From an uncultured Clostridium sp. (lineage in GTDB: Bacteria; Bacillota; Clostridia; TANB77; CAG-508): 40,361 bases of DNA. The stretch is taken from assembly GCA_948471035.1 (NCBI GenBank), contig CAOKRC010000013.1, positions 1 to 40,361 on the forward strand. Reading direction: 5' to 3'. The position numbers and the translations under genes are program-made. Numbering within the stretch: position 1 is the stretch's first letter; each line of letters starts with the position of its first letter. Shown in pieces: positions 16,115 through 24,296 of this stretch. Below the pieces are notes generated by a model, which saw only the letters and a list, made by a program, of their open reading frames with translations, searched no databases and was not told the origin of the DNA.

Positions 16115-17353
16115 TTAAACTTCTAATTTATGAAATACTTTTTTACCCTTTTTCAAAATTGCATATCCATCAGTAAAATCAGTATCAGTTAAGAAATAGT
16201 TTACATCTTCTATTTTATTATCATTCAAACTGATACCACCTTGGGCTATTAAAGTTCTTGCTTGACCCTTTGAAGGAGCAATACCAGTTAGTACTATTGC
16301 ATCAACAATAGATATGTTTTTACTATCGATTTTTGTTGTTGGCATATTTTCAGTACTTCCATTACCATTAAATAAAGCCTTGGCAGCCTCTTCAGCTTTA
16401 ATTGCTTCATTTTCTCCATGAATAAGTTTTGTAATTTCAAAAGCAGCAATTTTCTTTGCTTCATTTATTTTTTCATCTTTTAAGCTAGCAAGGCGTCTAA
16501 CTTCTTCCATAGGAAGATATGTAAGCATTCTTAAAACATCGTAAACTTCGGCATCTCCAATATTTCTCCAGTATTGGTAAAATTCATATGGTGAAGTTTT
16601 ATTAGCATCTAACCATAGAGCTCCACTTACAGTTTTACCCATTTTTTTACCTTCAGCATTAAGAAGTAAAGGGCAAGTTACACAAAAACTTCCATTTTGA
16701 TGGATTTTACGTATTAAATCAACACCAGCAAGCATATTAGACCATTGGTCATCTCCACCGATTTGAACTTTACAACCTTTTTCTTCAAAAAGATGCAGGA
16801 AATCATAGCTTTGCATAAGCATATAGTTTAATTCAAAAAATGTTAAACCTTTTTCCATACGTTGTTTAAAACATTCAGCATCAAGCATTCTGTTTACATT
16901 AAAATGAACACCATATGTGCGAATGAAATCCATATAATTTAAATCTAATATCCAATCACCATTATTTACAATAATAGCAGCATTATCACCTTCGAAAGAG
17001 ATAAATTTACTTACTTGTTTTATAATATTATCTACATTTTTAGAAATTTCTTCATGTGTAAGCATTTTTCTCATATCTGTTTTTCCACTAGGGTCACCAA
17101 TAAAAGCAGTACCACCACCTACTAAAATGATAGGGGTATGTCCACATTTTTGAAAATATGACATCATCATAAGAGGAATAAAGTGACCAATATGTATACT
17201 ATCAGCAGTGGGGTCTATTCCTAAATATACTTTTGTTTTTTCTTTTTTTACCATTTCTTTAAATTCTTCTTCAAAAGGGATTTGTTTTATTAAATCTCTA
17301 TCTTTTAATACATCATAAATAGAAAGATTATCTAAATCTTCATTTTGCAACAT
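16115..17353 (-). CDS. tyrS: Tyrosyl-tRNA synthetase
   Basis: The protein is 412 aa. Class I motifs are GIDPTADSIHIGHFIPLM (HIGH, near residue 45) and EGKKMGKTVSGALW (KMSKS-type KMGKT). The tyrosine-binding region QIGGDDQWSNMLAG is present, as is a C-terminal S4-like domain (TGIAPSKGQARTLIAQGGIS). It charges tRNA-Tyr. The start at 17353 is chosen over 17374 because GGAGG lies between the two and the family begins about here. No T-box precedes it. Its leader instead shares about 40 bp, including a GAGC/GCTC stem, with the leader of the zinc-ribbon gene upstream. Confidence 0.95.
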   Translation of the reverse strand: MLQNEDLDNLSIYDVLKDRDLIKQIPFEEEFKEMVKKEKTKVYLGIDPTADSIHIGHFIPLMMMSYFQKCGHTPIILVGGGTAFIGDPSGKTDMRKMLTHEEISKNVDNIIKQVSKFISFEGDNAAIIVNNGDWILDLNYMDFIRTYGVHFNVNRMLDAECFKQRMEKGLTFFELNYMLMQSYDFLHLFEEKGCKVQIGGDDQWSNMLAGVDLIRKIHQNGSFCVTCPLLLNAEGKKMGKTVSGALWLDANKTSPYEFYQYWRNIGDAEVYDVLRMLTYLPMEEVRRLASLKDEKINEAKKIAAFEITKLIHGENEAIKAEEAAKALFNGNGSTENMPTTKIDSKNISIVDAIVLTGIAPSKGQARTLIAQGGISLNDNKIEDVNYFLTDTDFTDGYAILKKGKKVFHKLEV

Positions 17354-17400
17354 AAAAACCTCCATCCAGAGCAAGTTTATTGCTCTAAAAAATATTTTAA
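17354..17400 (-). promoter_or_regulatory. tyrS leader, copy of a shared 5' untranslated element
   Basis: On the minus strand AGAGCAATAAACTTGCTCTG is followed by GATGGAGGTTTTT and the start codon. Nearly the same arrangement (GAGCTTAAATTGCTCTGGATGGAGG) precedes the gene at 17484-17747. The short AGAGC/GCTCT stem ends just before the ribosome site, so it could modulate initiation of both genes. Confidence 0.4.
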
Positions 17401-17447
17401 TAAAAATTTCAAAATTTATTTTTCACATTAATATCTCCTAAAGTAAC

Positions 17448-17472
17448 AAAAAAGCACGGAGGTACCGTGCCT
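17448..17472 (-). terminator. Terminator of the zinc-ribbon gene
   Basis: On the minus strand GCACGG-TACCT-CCGTGC is followed by six or more T. It separates the zinc-ribbon gene from tyrS. Confidence 0.75.
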
Positions 17473-17483
17473 TAATACATATA

Positions 17484-17747
17484 TTATAAATTAATATTTA
17501 TGTTAGTACCTATATTTAATTTACTAGATATTTTAGAAAATTCCTTGTTTTCAAAATATCTATTTAAATTTTTTACAGATATTCCAGTATCAACTGAAAT
17601 AGAATCTATTGAATTAGAATAATTTTCACTTTCTAAATAGTTTTTTAACTTTGACATTTCAAAACTATCTTTTGGACTGCAATTATAACAAACACTATTA
17701 TCAGATAGAAAAAAACATCCACAACGATCACATTTTTTAAATTCCAT
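17484..17747 (-). CDS. Small zinc-ribbon protein with a putative helix-turn-helix
   Basis: The protein is 87 aa. The N-terminus has four cysteines in two pairs (KCDRCGCFFLSDNSVCYNCS), a zinc ribbon. The middle (LKNYLESENYSNSIDSISVD, TGISVKNLNRYFENKEF) looks like the helical HTH of the TIGR03826/YvyF-like flagellar-operon proteins, but no flagellar genes are near. The start at 17747 follows GGAGG, while the upstream in-frame ATG at 17768 lies before that site. Function unknown. Confidence 0.65.
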   Translation of the reverse strand: MEFKKCDRCGCFFLSDNSVCYNCSPKDSFEMSKLKNYLESENYSNSIDSISVDTGISVKNLNRYFENKEFSKISSKLNIGTNININL

Positions 17748-17912
17748 AATAACCTCCATCCAGAGCAATTTAAGCTCTTATTAATATTTTACTAAAACCC
17801 CTAACAAATTGTGAAAATGCAAGGGTTTATTGCAAAATAAAACATATTCATTTGTTTCTTGACACACATTCTATCACAAAAAATCGAAAAAAGAAAGCAA
17901 AAAACAAAAATA

Positions 17913-17941
17913 TTGACAAAATATTCGTTTAGGATTAAAAT
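17913..17941 (+). promoter_or_regulatory. Promoter of the reverse rubrerythrin gene
   Basis: TTGACA (17913-17918), 17-bp spacer, TAAAAT (17936-17941), 37 bp before the start codon. No clear PerR-type palindrome is seen. Confidence 0.75.
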
Positions 17942-17977
17942 TGTTGCTATAAAATAATATATTAGGAGGTAAAGTTT

Positions 17978-18529
17978 ATGAAAGCGTATGTATGTAAAGT
18001 ATGTGGATATGTTCACTTTGGAGAAGAAGCTCCTGAAAAATGTCCACAATGTGGAGTTGGAAAAGATAAATTTGAATTAAGAGAAGAAAAGTCCAAGAAT
18101 GAATATGCAGATGAACATATAATTGGTGTAGCAAAAGGATTAGATGAAGAAGTAGTTAAAGGATTAAAAGATAACTTTATGGGAGAATGTACAGAAGTAG
18201 GAATGTACCTTGCTATGAGCCGTCAAGCAGATAGAGAAGGATATCCAGAAGTTGCAGAAGCTTTTAAAAGATATGCATATGAAGAAGCAGAACATGCAGC
18301 TAAATTTGCTGAACTTTTAGGAGAAATTGTTTTCCCAGATACAAAGAAAAATGTAATGTTAAGAGCAGAAGCAGAATGTGGTGCTTGTATGGGTAAAAAA
18401 CAACTTGCAACACGTGCAAAAGAATTAGGATATGATGCAATTCATGATACAGTACATGAAATGTGTAAAGATGAAGCAAGACATGGAAAAGGATTTGAAG
18501 GATTATTAAAAAGATATTTTAATGATTAA
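17978..18529 (+). CDS. Reverse rubrerythrin (NADH peroxidase type)
   Basis: The protein is 183 aa. The rubredoxin-like domain is N-terminal ([20 protein letters not shown] then QCG, two CxxC pairs). The ferritin-like diiron domain follows with glutamate/histidine ligands ([59 protein letters not shown]). This domain order is the reverse of classical rubrerythrin and is typical of Clostridia, where the protein reduces hydrogen peroxide and oxygen. It is monocistronic with a consensus promoter and a clear terminator. GGAGG precedes the ATG. Confidence 0.93.
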   Translation: MKAYVCKVCGYVHFGEEAPEKCPQCGVGKDKFELREEKSKNEYADEHIIGVAKGLDEEVVKGLKDNFMGECTEVGMYLAMSRQADREGYPEVAEAFKRYAYEEAEHAAKFAELLGEIVFPDTKKNVMLRAEAECGACMGKKQLATRAKELGYDAIHDTVHEMCKDEARHGKGFEGLLKRYFND

Positions 18530-18548
18530 TTAAAACTTAAATAATAGA

Positions 18549-18606
18549 TGACGTTACTGGTAAGAATACCTATTATAAGGATATACCAAAACGTCATATA
18601 TTTTTT
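18549..18606 (+). terminator. Terminator after reverse rubrerythrin
   Basis: ATGACGTT (18549-18556) pairs with AACGTCAT (18590-18597), with an inner imperfect stem, and a T run follows to 18606. Confidence 0.75.
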
Positions 18607-18633
18607 GACAATTTTTCTAAAAAGTGGTATAAT
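18605..18633 (+). promoter_or_regulatory. Promoter of the unrecognised gene at 18688
   Basis: TTGACA (18605-18610), 17-bp spacer, TATAAT (18628-18633). Its -35 box overlaps the T run of the preceding terminator. Confidence 0.75.
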
Positions 18634-18687
18634 ATATTTAATTAGGGCAATAAAGCTAAGTAAAAAAAGCATAAAAGGAGAACAACT

Positions 18688-18999
18688 ATGGAAAGAGTAA
18701 CAAGAACATTGGCAACATGTGAGGATTTATTTGAAGTTATTGTGGCAGCACATAAGAAACATTCAAATATACATGTTTGTCTTCCAAATGAAATTCCGGA
18801 AGCTGCAAATGAAGCTACAGAAATGGCACCTGTTATGGAAACAAGAAAAATTAGAGGCGATTTAGAGTATTGCCTGTTATTAAGCCTTCGTATTCCGGGA
18901 CAGGAGGAAATGAAGTTTGATGTTGATTCAACATTAAATGGAATTTACAAACTTTCAGTGGATTTTAGCAGGGAAACAGATTACTGCGGAGTGTATTAA
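18688..18999 (+). CDS. Unrecognised 103-aa protein
   Basis: I do not recognise the family. The product is soluble and mixed alpha/beta in appearance (TLATCEDLFEVIVAAHKKHS, GDLEYCLLLSLRIPGQEEMK, LNGIYKLSVDFSRETDYCGV), with no membrane segment. It has a strong promoter, a ribosome site (AAAGGAG) and a strong terminator, so it is very likely expressed. Codon use is less AT-biased than in neighbours (TGC, CCG, GGC), which hints at recent acquisition. It is free of CGG in frame. Confidence 0.6.
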   Translation: MERVTRTLATCEDLFEVIVAAHKKHSNIHVCLPNEIPEAANEATEMAPVMETRKIRGDLEYCLLLSLRIPGQEEMKFDVDSTLNGIYKLSVDFSRETDYCGVY

Positions 19000-19006
19000 G
19001 TAAAAA

Positions 19007-19041
19007 ATCCCCGAACCAAACAGTTTTGGTACGGGGGTTTT
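19007..19041. terminator. Bidirectional terminator
   Basis: TCCCCGAACCAAA pairs with TTTTGGTACGGGGG around a short loop, followed by T residues. It serves the plus-strand gene ending at 18999 and the small minus-strand gene ending at 19043. Confidence 0.8.
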
Positions 19042-19042
19042 A

Positions 19043-19159
19043 CTATTTACAGTTTTTATTATTTTGTTTTTGATTATTCATTTCTTCTCTATTTTGATTT
19101 TCTAATCTTTCGTTATTTTTGTTTTGATTTTTATTTTGATTTTTTGAATTCTTTGCCAT
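19043..19159 (-). CDS. Small Asn/Gln/Lys-rich protein, 38 aa
   Basis: On the minus strand GGAGGTG lies 8 bp before an ATG that opens a 38-codon frame (MAKNSKNQNKNQNKNNERLE, then NQNREEMNNQKQNNKNCK). Almost every residue is N, K, Q or E, and there is no hydrophobic core. The composition is reminiscent of small acid-soluble or other small sporulation proteins of Clostridia, but this is only a resemblance. The strong ribosome site and shared terminator argue that it is real. Confidence 0.55.
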   Translation of the reverse strand: MAKNSKNQNKNQNKNNERLENQNREEMNNQKQNNKNCK

Positions 19160-19319
19160 GAAAAGCACCTCCATTTCTTTTTGTCCTATTACATAATAAT
19201 ATTTTTTACGAAAATGGGAAAAATATTCATAAAAATATAAAATGAATTAAAAAATTAACAATATGTAGAAATGTGTGATATAATGTAAACGAAGTATTTT
19301 TTAATAGGAGAAATAGTAG

Positions 19320-20012
19320 ATGGATAATATAGTAATTGGAATTGAAGGTTTAGTTGGAGCTGGTAAAACTTCTATATGTAGAGAGTTAGTAAAAACTATT
19401 CCGCAAACAGTATTGCTTAATGGCGGAAATTTATATAGAACTATTGTATATGCTATGATACAAAGTAGAAAAAAAATGGATAATCTAAAAATTGAGACAG
19501 ACAATATTGATATTAAAGCGATTATGGATTATTTTAATATTGAAATAAAGATAGAAGATAATGAGACTAACTTTTATATAAATGGAAAGTTAGCTAAAGA
19601 AGAAGAGATACAGTCAAAAGAGGCATCTCTTGCAGTATCTATAGTTGGAGGAAAAGCTGATAATACAGCATTATTTGAATTTGCAAGAAATTTAATTAAT
19701 GATTTAAAGAAAAATTACAATGTTATAATATCAGGAAGAAGCATAATGCAAATATATCCAGATACAGATTATCACTTTTTTATAACAGCTAGTTTAGAAG
19801 AACGAATAAAAAGAAAATGCATACAATATAAAGGCGAAGCTGAAAAAGAGGAAGTGCGAAAAAATATAATAAAAAGAGATGAATTACAAGAAAAAGCAGG
19901 TTTTTATAAATTACATAATAAAACAATTGAAATAGATGTTACAGATTGCAAAACAGTAGAAGAATCAACAAACAAATTATTGAAAAAAATAAAATTACCA
20001 ACAATAAATTAA
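19320..20012 (+). CDS. Cytidylate kinase-like nucleoside monophosphate kinase
   Basis: The protein is 230 aa. The P-loop is GIEGLVGAGKTSICREL (near residue 10), followed by a (d)CMP-kinase-like NGGNLYRTIVYA and the LID-type segment (SGRSIMQIYPDTDYHFFITA, SLEERIKRKC, IIKRDELQEKAGFYKLHNKT). It resembles Cmk but is divergent in the substrate domain, so the substrate could be another nucleotide. AGGAG lies before the ATG. No clear operon partner exists; murD follows after a repeat-filled gap. Confidence 0.8.
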   Translation: MDNIVIGIEGLVGAGKTSICRELVKTIPQTVLLNGGNLYRTIVYAMIQSRKKMDNLKIETDNIDIKAIMDYFNIEIKIEDNETNFYINGKLAKEEEIQSKEASLAVSIVGGKADNTALFEFARNLINDLKKNYNVIISGRSIMQIYPDTDYHFFITASLEERIKRKCIQYKGEAEKEEVRKNIIKRDELQEKAGFYKLHNKTIEIDVTDCKTVEESTNKLLKKIKLPTIN

Positions 20013-20040
20013 AAAAATATATAGGTAGTCCATCATCCGC

Positions 20041-20156
20041 CCAAGATGCACAATACAACATATGAAAAGAAAGATGTAGGAGCAGGCCCTGTGTCTGACC
20101 AAGATGCACAATACAACATATGAAAAGAAAGGTGTAGGGGCAGGCCCTGTGTCTGC
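20041..20156. repeat. Tandem 58-bp repeat, two copies
   Basis: Units 20041-20098 and 20099-20156 begin CCAAGATGCACAATACAACA and end in a GTAGGGGCAGGCCCTGTGTC-type palindrome. They differ at only a few positions. The terminal palindrome belongs to the dispersed GTAGGGG family. Two directly abutting units do not make a CRISPR array. Confidence 0.85.
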
Positions 20157-20228
20157 CATGTAGAGGTTTCATGGTATGCAACCCGTTAATAGTGAATAGG
20201 ACAGAATTTTGAAGGAGGAAAAAGAACT

Positions 20229-21629
20229 TTGAGTTATATTAATGAAAAATTAGTAGAATTTAATAACTATTTAAAAAATAGAAAAGTAGCGATAATTGGT
20301 CTAGGAGTAAGTAATATACCATTAATAGATTATTTATATAACAGGCATGCTAAAGTTACAGTATTTGACGATAGAAATATTGAAGAAATACCAAAAGATA
20401 TAATGGATAAAATTACAAAATATACTTTCGAATTTTCTTTTGGAGAAAATTCTCTCTCAAAACTTGTAGGATTTGATATAATATTTCGTTCTCCAAGTTG
20501 TATGCCAACCAAAAAGGAATTACTAGAAGAATCAAAAAGAGGAGCAATAATAACTTCTGAAATAGAAATGCTTATGGAAATGGCACCATGTAAAGTTATA
20601 GGAATAACTGGTAGTGACGGAAAAACAACTACTACAAGCCTTATTTATGCTATTGTAAAAGAAGCGGGATATAATGCATATTTAGGAGGAAACATTGGTA
20701 CACCATTATTCACAAAACTTGAAAGTATTAAGCCAGAAGATATAATAGTATTAGAACTAAGTAGTTTTCAACTAATGAATATGAACATAAGCCCCAATAT
20801 TGCAGTTATAACAAATGTAACACCAAATCATTTAAACATACATAGCTCATATGAAGAATATATAGATGCAAAGAAAAATATATTTAAAAATCAAAATGAA
20901 GATGGAATAGTAGTACTAAATTATGATAATGAAATTACAAGAAAATGTAAGAATGAAGCAAATGGAAAAGTAGTTCTATTTAGTAGTAAAGAAAAATTAG
21001 ATAATGGAATTATTGTTGATAATGATGTTATAAAAGAATGTGAAGATAAATTAAGAAAACATATAATTAATACAAGTGATGTTAAGTTAAGGGGAGTGCA
21101 CAATTATGAAAACATTGCAGCAGCAATTGCAGCAACAAAATCATTTGTAGATATGGAAATGCAAATAAAAGCAATTGAAGAGTTTAACGGCGTTCCACAT
21201 AGACTAGAATTCATAAGAGAACTTAATGGGGTAAAATGGTATAATGATTCAATAGGAACAAGCCCAACAAGAACAATTGCAGGATTAAATTCGTTTAATG
21301 AAGAAATTATACTAATTGCAGGTGGTTATGATAAACATTTAGATTATGAACCAATTGCAAAACCAATAGTAGAAAATGTAAAAGGATTAATTTTAATAGG
21401 CGGGACAGCTGAAAAAATATATAATGTAGTAGAAAAAGAATCAAAAAGACAAGGTAAGAACTTGGATATTTATATGTGTAACGAATTTAAACAAACAGTA
21501 AAAATTGCAAATGAAATTGCAAAGAGAGGACAAATAGTTTTATTTTCACCAGCAAGTGCAAGTTTTGATTTATTTAAAAACTTTGCTGAAAGAGGAGAGA
21601 AATTTAAAGAATTAGTAAATAATCTATAA
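20229..21629 (+). CDS. murD: UDP-N-acetylmuramoyl-L-alanine--D-glutamate ligase
   Basis: The protein is 466 aa with a TTG start and GGAGG about 12 bp upstream. The N-terminal Rossmann domain is VAIIGLGVSNIPLIDYL. The ATP-binding loop is GITGSDGKTTTTSLIYAI, followed by GGNIGTPLF, ELSSFQLMNM and TPNHLNIHSSYEEYIDAKKN. The C-terminal ligase domain has PHRLEFIRELNGVKWYNDSI and GTSPTRTIAGLNSF. It adds D-glutamate to UDP-MurNAc-L-alanine in the cytoplasmic phase of peptidoglycan synthesis. Confidence 0.95.
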   Translation: MSYINEKLVEFNNYLKNRKVAIIGLGVSNIPLIDYLYNRHAKVTVFDDRNIEEIPKDIMDKITKYTFEFSFGENSLSKLVGFDIIFRSPSCMPTKKELLEESKRGAIITSEIEMLMEMAPCKVIGITGSDGKTTTTSLIYAIVKEAGYNAYLGGNIGTPLFTKLESIKPEDIIVLELSSFQLMNMNISPNIAVITNVTPNHLNIHSSYEEYIDAKKNIFKNQNEDGIVVLNYDNEITRKCKNEANGKVVLFSSKEKLDNGIIVDNDVIKECEDKLRKHIINTSDVKLRGVHNYENIAAAIAATKSFVDMEMQIKAIEEFNGVPHRLEFIRELNGVKWYNDSIGTSPTRTIAGLNSFNEEIILIAGGYDKHLDYEPIAKPIVENVKGLILIGGTAEKIYNVVEKESKRQGKNLDIYMCNEFKQTVKIANEIAKRGQIVLFSPASASFDLFKNFAERGEKFKELVNNL

Positions 21630-21690
21630 TATAGTAACCAAAAATAAACAATATACATATACTACTATAAAAAATAGTAGGAGGTATACT

Positions 21691-22230
21691 ATGTATAATA
21701 ATACATCATATGAAGAATATATGAGAAATGTATTAGGGTACACACCTAGTTGTATGCAAGATACATTTGCTACAAATGATTATTACATAATGCAAAATAA
21801 TAATAACAGTATGAACAACTCTAATTTAAACGAATTGTTTCCAGATATGTACAGAAAGGTTTATCCACTAGTTTGTAAAGAATGTAGTATGAATACAATG
21901 CCAGTAACTAGGGAAATTTTAGAGCAAATGACAGATAATGTTTTAAATCAAATAGATATTGATTTAAAAATCCAGACAAATGTAAAAATAGAAACACGAA
22001 AAGAAGATTTAAAGAATGTGAGAATGCAAGAAATGAACTCAAAAAGGGAAGATAGAGCACCACAAAATAATGTACTAAGAGATTTAATTAAGATTTTAAT
22101 ACTAAGAGAACTATTAGATAGATTTCCAAATAGACCGCCACATTCCACAAGACCACCTATGCCTGTACCAGAACCTAGACCACGTCCACCATTTACAGGG
22201 GGAAGACCACCATTTCCAAGAGATTTTTAA
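21691..22230 (+). CDS. Unrecognised protein with proline-rich C-terminus
   Basis: The protein is 179 aa. The N-terminus is Asn/Tyr-rich (MYNNTSYEEYMRNVLGYTPS), followed by a helical domain with two cysteines (LVCKECSMNTMPVTREILEQ). The tail is rich in proline and arginine (NRPPHSTRPPMPVPEPRPRP and on). Such tails occur in clostridial surface or spore-associated proteins, but I do not know this family. TAGGAGG lies before the ATG. Function unknown. Confidence 0.6.
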   Translation: MYNNTSYEEYMRNVLGYTPSCMQDTFATNDYYIMQNNNNSMNNSNLNELFPDMYRKVYPLVCKECSMNTMPVTREILEQMTDNVLNQIDIDLKIQTNVKIETRKEDLKNVRMQEMNSKREDRAPQNNVLRDLIKILILRELLDRFPNRPPHSTRPPMPVPEPRPRPPFTGGRPPFPRDF

Positions 22231-22257
22231 ACAGATGAAAGTAAACCATCTATAGTA

Positions 22258-22352
22258 GAAATTAACGTGAATGTAGGAATATATCTATTTTTAAAAGTGG
22301 ATGACGATATAACAAGTATTGCAGTTTTTCAAAATAAATATATTATTACATG
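22258..22352. repeat. MITE-like hairpin repeat, family B copy 2
   Basis: The left flank is AAATTAACGTGA, and the left arm ATGTAGGAATATATCTATTT faces a right arm TTTTTCAAAATAAATATATT...ACAT. The copy at 6937-7031 is closely similar but has perfect arms. It fills the gap between the proline-rich gene and the CBS gene. Confidence 0.6.
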
Positions 22353-22486
22353 TAAACGGTAGGAAAAATATAAATACTCATAAAAATTTTTACAATAATT
22401 AACAAAATTATAAATTTTATTTTACATAATTTTTTTGAAAAATGCACAAAATAAATTTATAAAAAATTTGAAAGGAAGTATGTAAA

Positions 22487-22936
22487 ATGAATGTTAAAGA
22501 TTGTATGAGTACAAAAGTATGTTATTGTACACCTGAAAATAGTGTAAAAGATGTTGCAAAGTTAATGTGTGATAATCATGTTGGTTGTATACCAGTTTGT
22601 AATGATAATAATTGTGTCGTAGGTGTAATTACAGATAGAGATGTTATTTTAAGAAGTATTGCTTGTGATAAAGATGTTTGCAATACAAAAGTTACAGATA
22701 TAATGACATGTAATCCATGTTGTTGTACTCCTGATACAACAGTAGATGAGGCTACAAACTTAATGTCTAAGTTTCAAATTAGAAGAATACCAGTATGTGA
22801 TGCAAGTAATAAAATAGTTGGTATATTATCTTTAGGAGATTTAGCACATCACGATGGTGAAGTTGGAAAAGGTGAAGTTTGCCAAACTTTAGAAAATATA
22901 TGCAAATGTAATGAAAATACTAAAAATGCAGAATAA
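22487..22936 (+). CDS. CBS domain pair protein, cysteine-rich
   Basis: The protein is 149 aa with two CBS domains (VKDCMSTKVCYCTPENSVKD, VVGVITDRDVILRSIACDKD; VTDIMTCNPCCCTPDTTVDE, IVGILSLGDLAHHD). CBS pairs bind adenosyl ligands and act as energy or nucleotide sensors. This one is unusually rich in cysteine (about 15), including CNPCCC, which may bind metal or be oxidation-sensitive. GAAAGGAAG precedes the ATG. No partner domain is attached, and the regulated target is unknown. Confidence 0.88.
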   Translation: MNVKDCMSTKVCYCTPENSVKDVAKLMCDNHVGCIPVCNDNNCVVGVITDRDVILRSIACDKDVCNTKVTDIMTCNPCCCTPDTTVDEATNLMSKFQIRRIPVCDASNKIVGILSLGDLAHHDGEVGKGEVCQTLENICKCNENTKNAE

Positions 22937-23015
22937 TTCTAATAAAAAATAATATAATAATAGAAGTAGGAAACTACTTCTATTATTATATAGAAAAAAT
23001 AGACTTTTTAATGGT

Positions 23016-23085
23016 AAATTAGCGACATGTATATGTAGTACTTTTTGTTTCTTGAACTCTCAGAAAAAACAAAAATGTCCTACAT
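23016..23085. repeat. MITE-like hairpin repeat, family B copy 3
   Basis: The left flank is AAATTAGCGACATG. ATGTAGTACTTTTTGTTTC pairs imperfectly with the right arm ending AAAATGTCCTACAT. It is the shortest and most diverged of the three copies, and lies just before the permease gene. Confidence 0.5.
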
Positions 23086-23131
23086 ACAGCAATATGGAGT
23101 AGATTACATAAACAATAAAGGAATGGAATAT

Positions 23132-24226
23132 ATGGTTATAGATATGGGATATTGGACTAAAGTTTCTAAAAGAATTTTAGTATTATTATTAACAATTATA
23201 GGAATATTTTTAGCATTCAAACTTGCAATGTTTTATATGCCTTTTTTAGTTGCATTTGTTATAGCTTTATTAATTGAACCCCTTATAAAATTGGTAAATA
23301 GAAAGACAAGCCTAACAAGAAAAACAAGTGCAATTATAGTGCTTATAGTAGTCTCATTAATACTTATAGGGCTATTATCGTGGGGGATTGCATCAATTAT
23401 CGCAGAGGCAACAAATCTTTTGCAAGGATTAAATACTTATATAGAATCGGCATATAATCAAGTTCAAAACATTATATCAAGCATTGATTTTAATAAACTA
23501 AAAATACCAGAAGAAGTAACAAAAGTAATACAAAATTCACTTTGGGATTTGATTGGGACTGTATCAAATTGGGTTAAAAATTTTCTTACATCATTAATGG
23601 GGTTTTTAACTGAAATTCCAACTATAGCAATATATATTGGAATATGTTTTGTAGCAATATATTTTATGTGTACAGATAAATTATATATGATAGACCAAAT
23701 AGAGCATCATTTACCACGAGAATGGGTTAAAAGAATTTCAAAACATACAAGAGATTTAATAAGTAGTTTAGGGAATTACTTAAAAGCAGAAGCTACACTT
23801 ATTCTAATTTCATTTTTTGTATCATTAATAGGTTTATATATATTCAAATTTATTGGATTAAATATAAAATATCCGCTTCTTGCAGCATTAGGTATAGGAT
23901 TTGTGGATGCACTTCCGATACTTGGTTCTGGAACTGCAATGATACCTTGGGCAGTTATTTCTGCAGTAAATGGTGATATAAAGCTTGCACTTTCGATAAT
24001 TATACTGTGGGTAATTATGTCTGTAATAAGACAATTTGCGGAGCCAAGAGTAGTAAGCAAACATATAGGAATACATCCAATATTTACACTAATTGCGATG
24101 TATACAGGGTTTAAAGCGATAGGTGTTCTTGGAATGTTTGTTGGTCCAATTGTGCTTATAATATTAAAAAATATTTTTGCAACTATGATAGATAAAGGGG
24201 TAGGTAAAGCAATTTTTGATAGGTAG
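23132..24226 (+). CDS. AI-2E family transporter/permease
   Basis: The protein is 364 aa with eight or so hydrophobic segments. It starts ILVLLLTIIGIFLAFKLAMF, with a central TIAIYIGICFVAIYFMC and the C-terminal conserved region LGIGFVDALPILGSGTAMIP, RQFAEPRVVSKHIGIHPIFT, which is the AI-2E/YtvI-type signature. Members export various small molecules or ions, and the substrate is unknown. The start at 23132 is chosen because AAGGA lies 9 bp upstream. Upstream in-frame codons overlap the hairpin repeat and lack family similarity. Confidence 0.85.
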   Translation: MVIDMGYWTKVSKRILVLLLTIIGIFLAFKLAMFYMPFLVAFVIALLIEPLIKLVNRKTSLTRKTSAIIVLIVVSLILIGLLSWGIASIIAEATNLLQGLNTYIESAYNQVQNIISSIDFNKLKIPEEVTKVIQNSLWDLIGTVSNWVKNFLTSLMGFLTEIPTIAIYIGICFVAIYFMCTDKLYMIDQIEHHLPREWVKRISKHTRDLISSLGNYLKAEATLILISFFVSLIGLYIFKFIGLNIKYPLLAALGIGFVDALPILGSGTAMIPWAVISAVNGDIKLALSIIILWVIMSVIRQFAEPRVVSKHIGIHPIFTLIAMYTGFKAIGVLGMFVGPIVLIILKNIFATMIDKGVGKAIFDR

Positions 24227-24243
24227 AAAATTTAAAGTTATAA

Positions 24244-24275
24244 CAAGAATGATGCAGTTTTTCGCATCATTCTTG
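24244..24275. terminator. Hairpin between convergent genes
   Basis: CAAGAATGATGC (24244-24255) and GCATCATTCTTG (24264-24275) form a perfect 12-bp stem between the permease and the M23/deacetylase gene. The T run is weak. Confidence 0.65.
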
Positions 24276-24296
24276 CAAGAAGATAAAGTTGCTGAG

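Noticed and set aside
17448-17472. T-box-like GGAGGTACCGTGCC sequence near tyrS
   Set aside because: It reads on the plus strand, away from tyrS, has no stem I or specifier, and is explained as the hairpin terminator of the zinc-ribbon gene.
20041-20156. CRISPR array
   Set aside because: Only two directly abutting 58-bp units without spacers, and no cas genes nearby.
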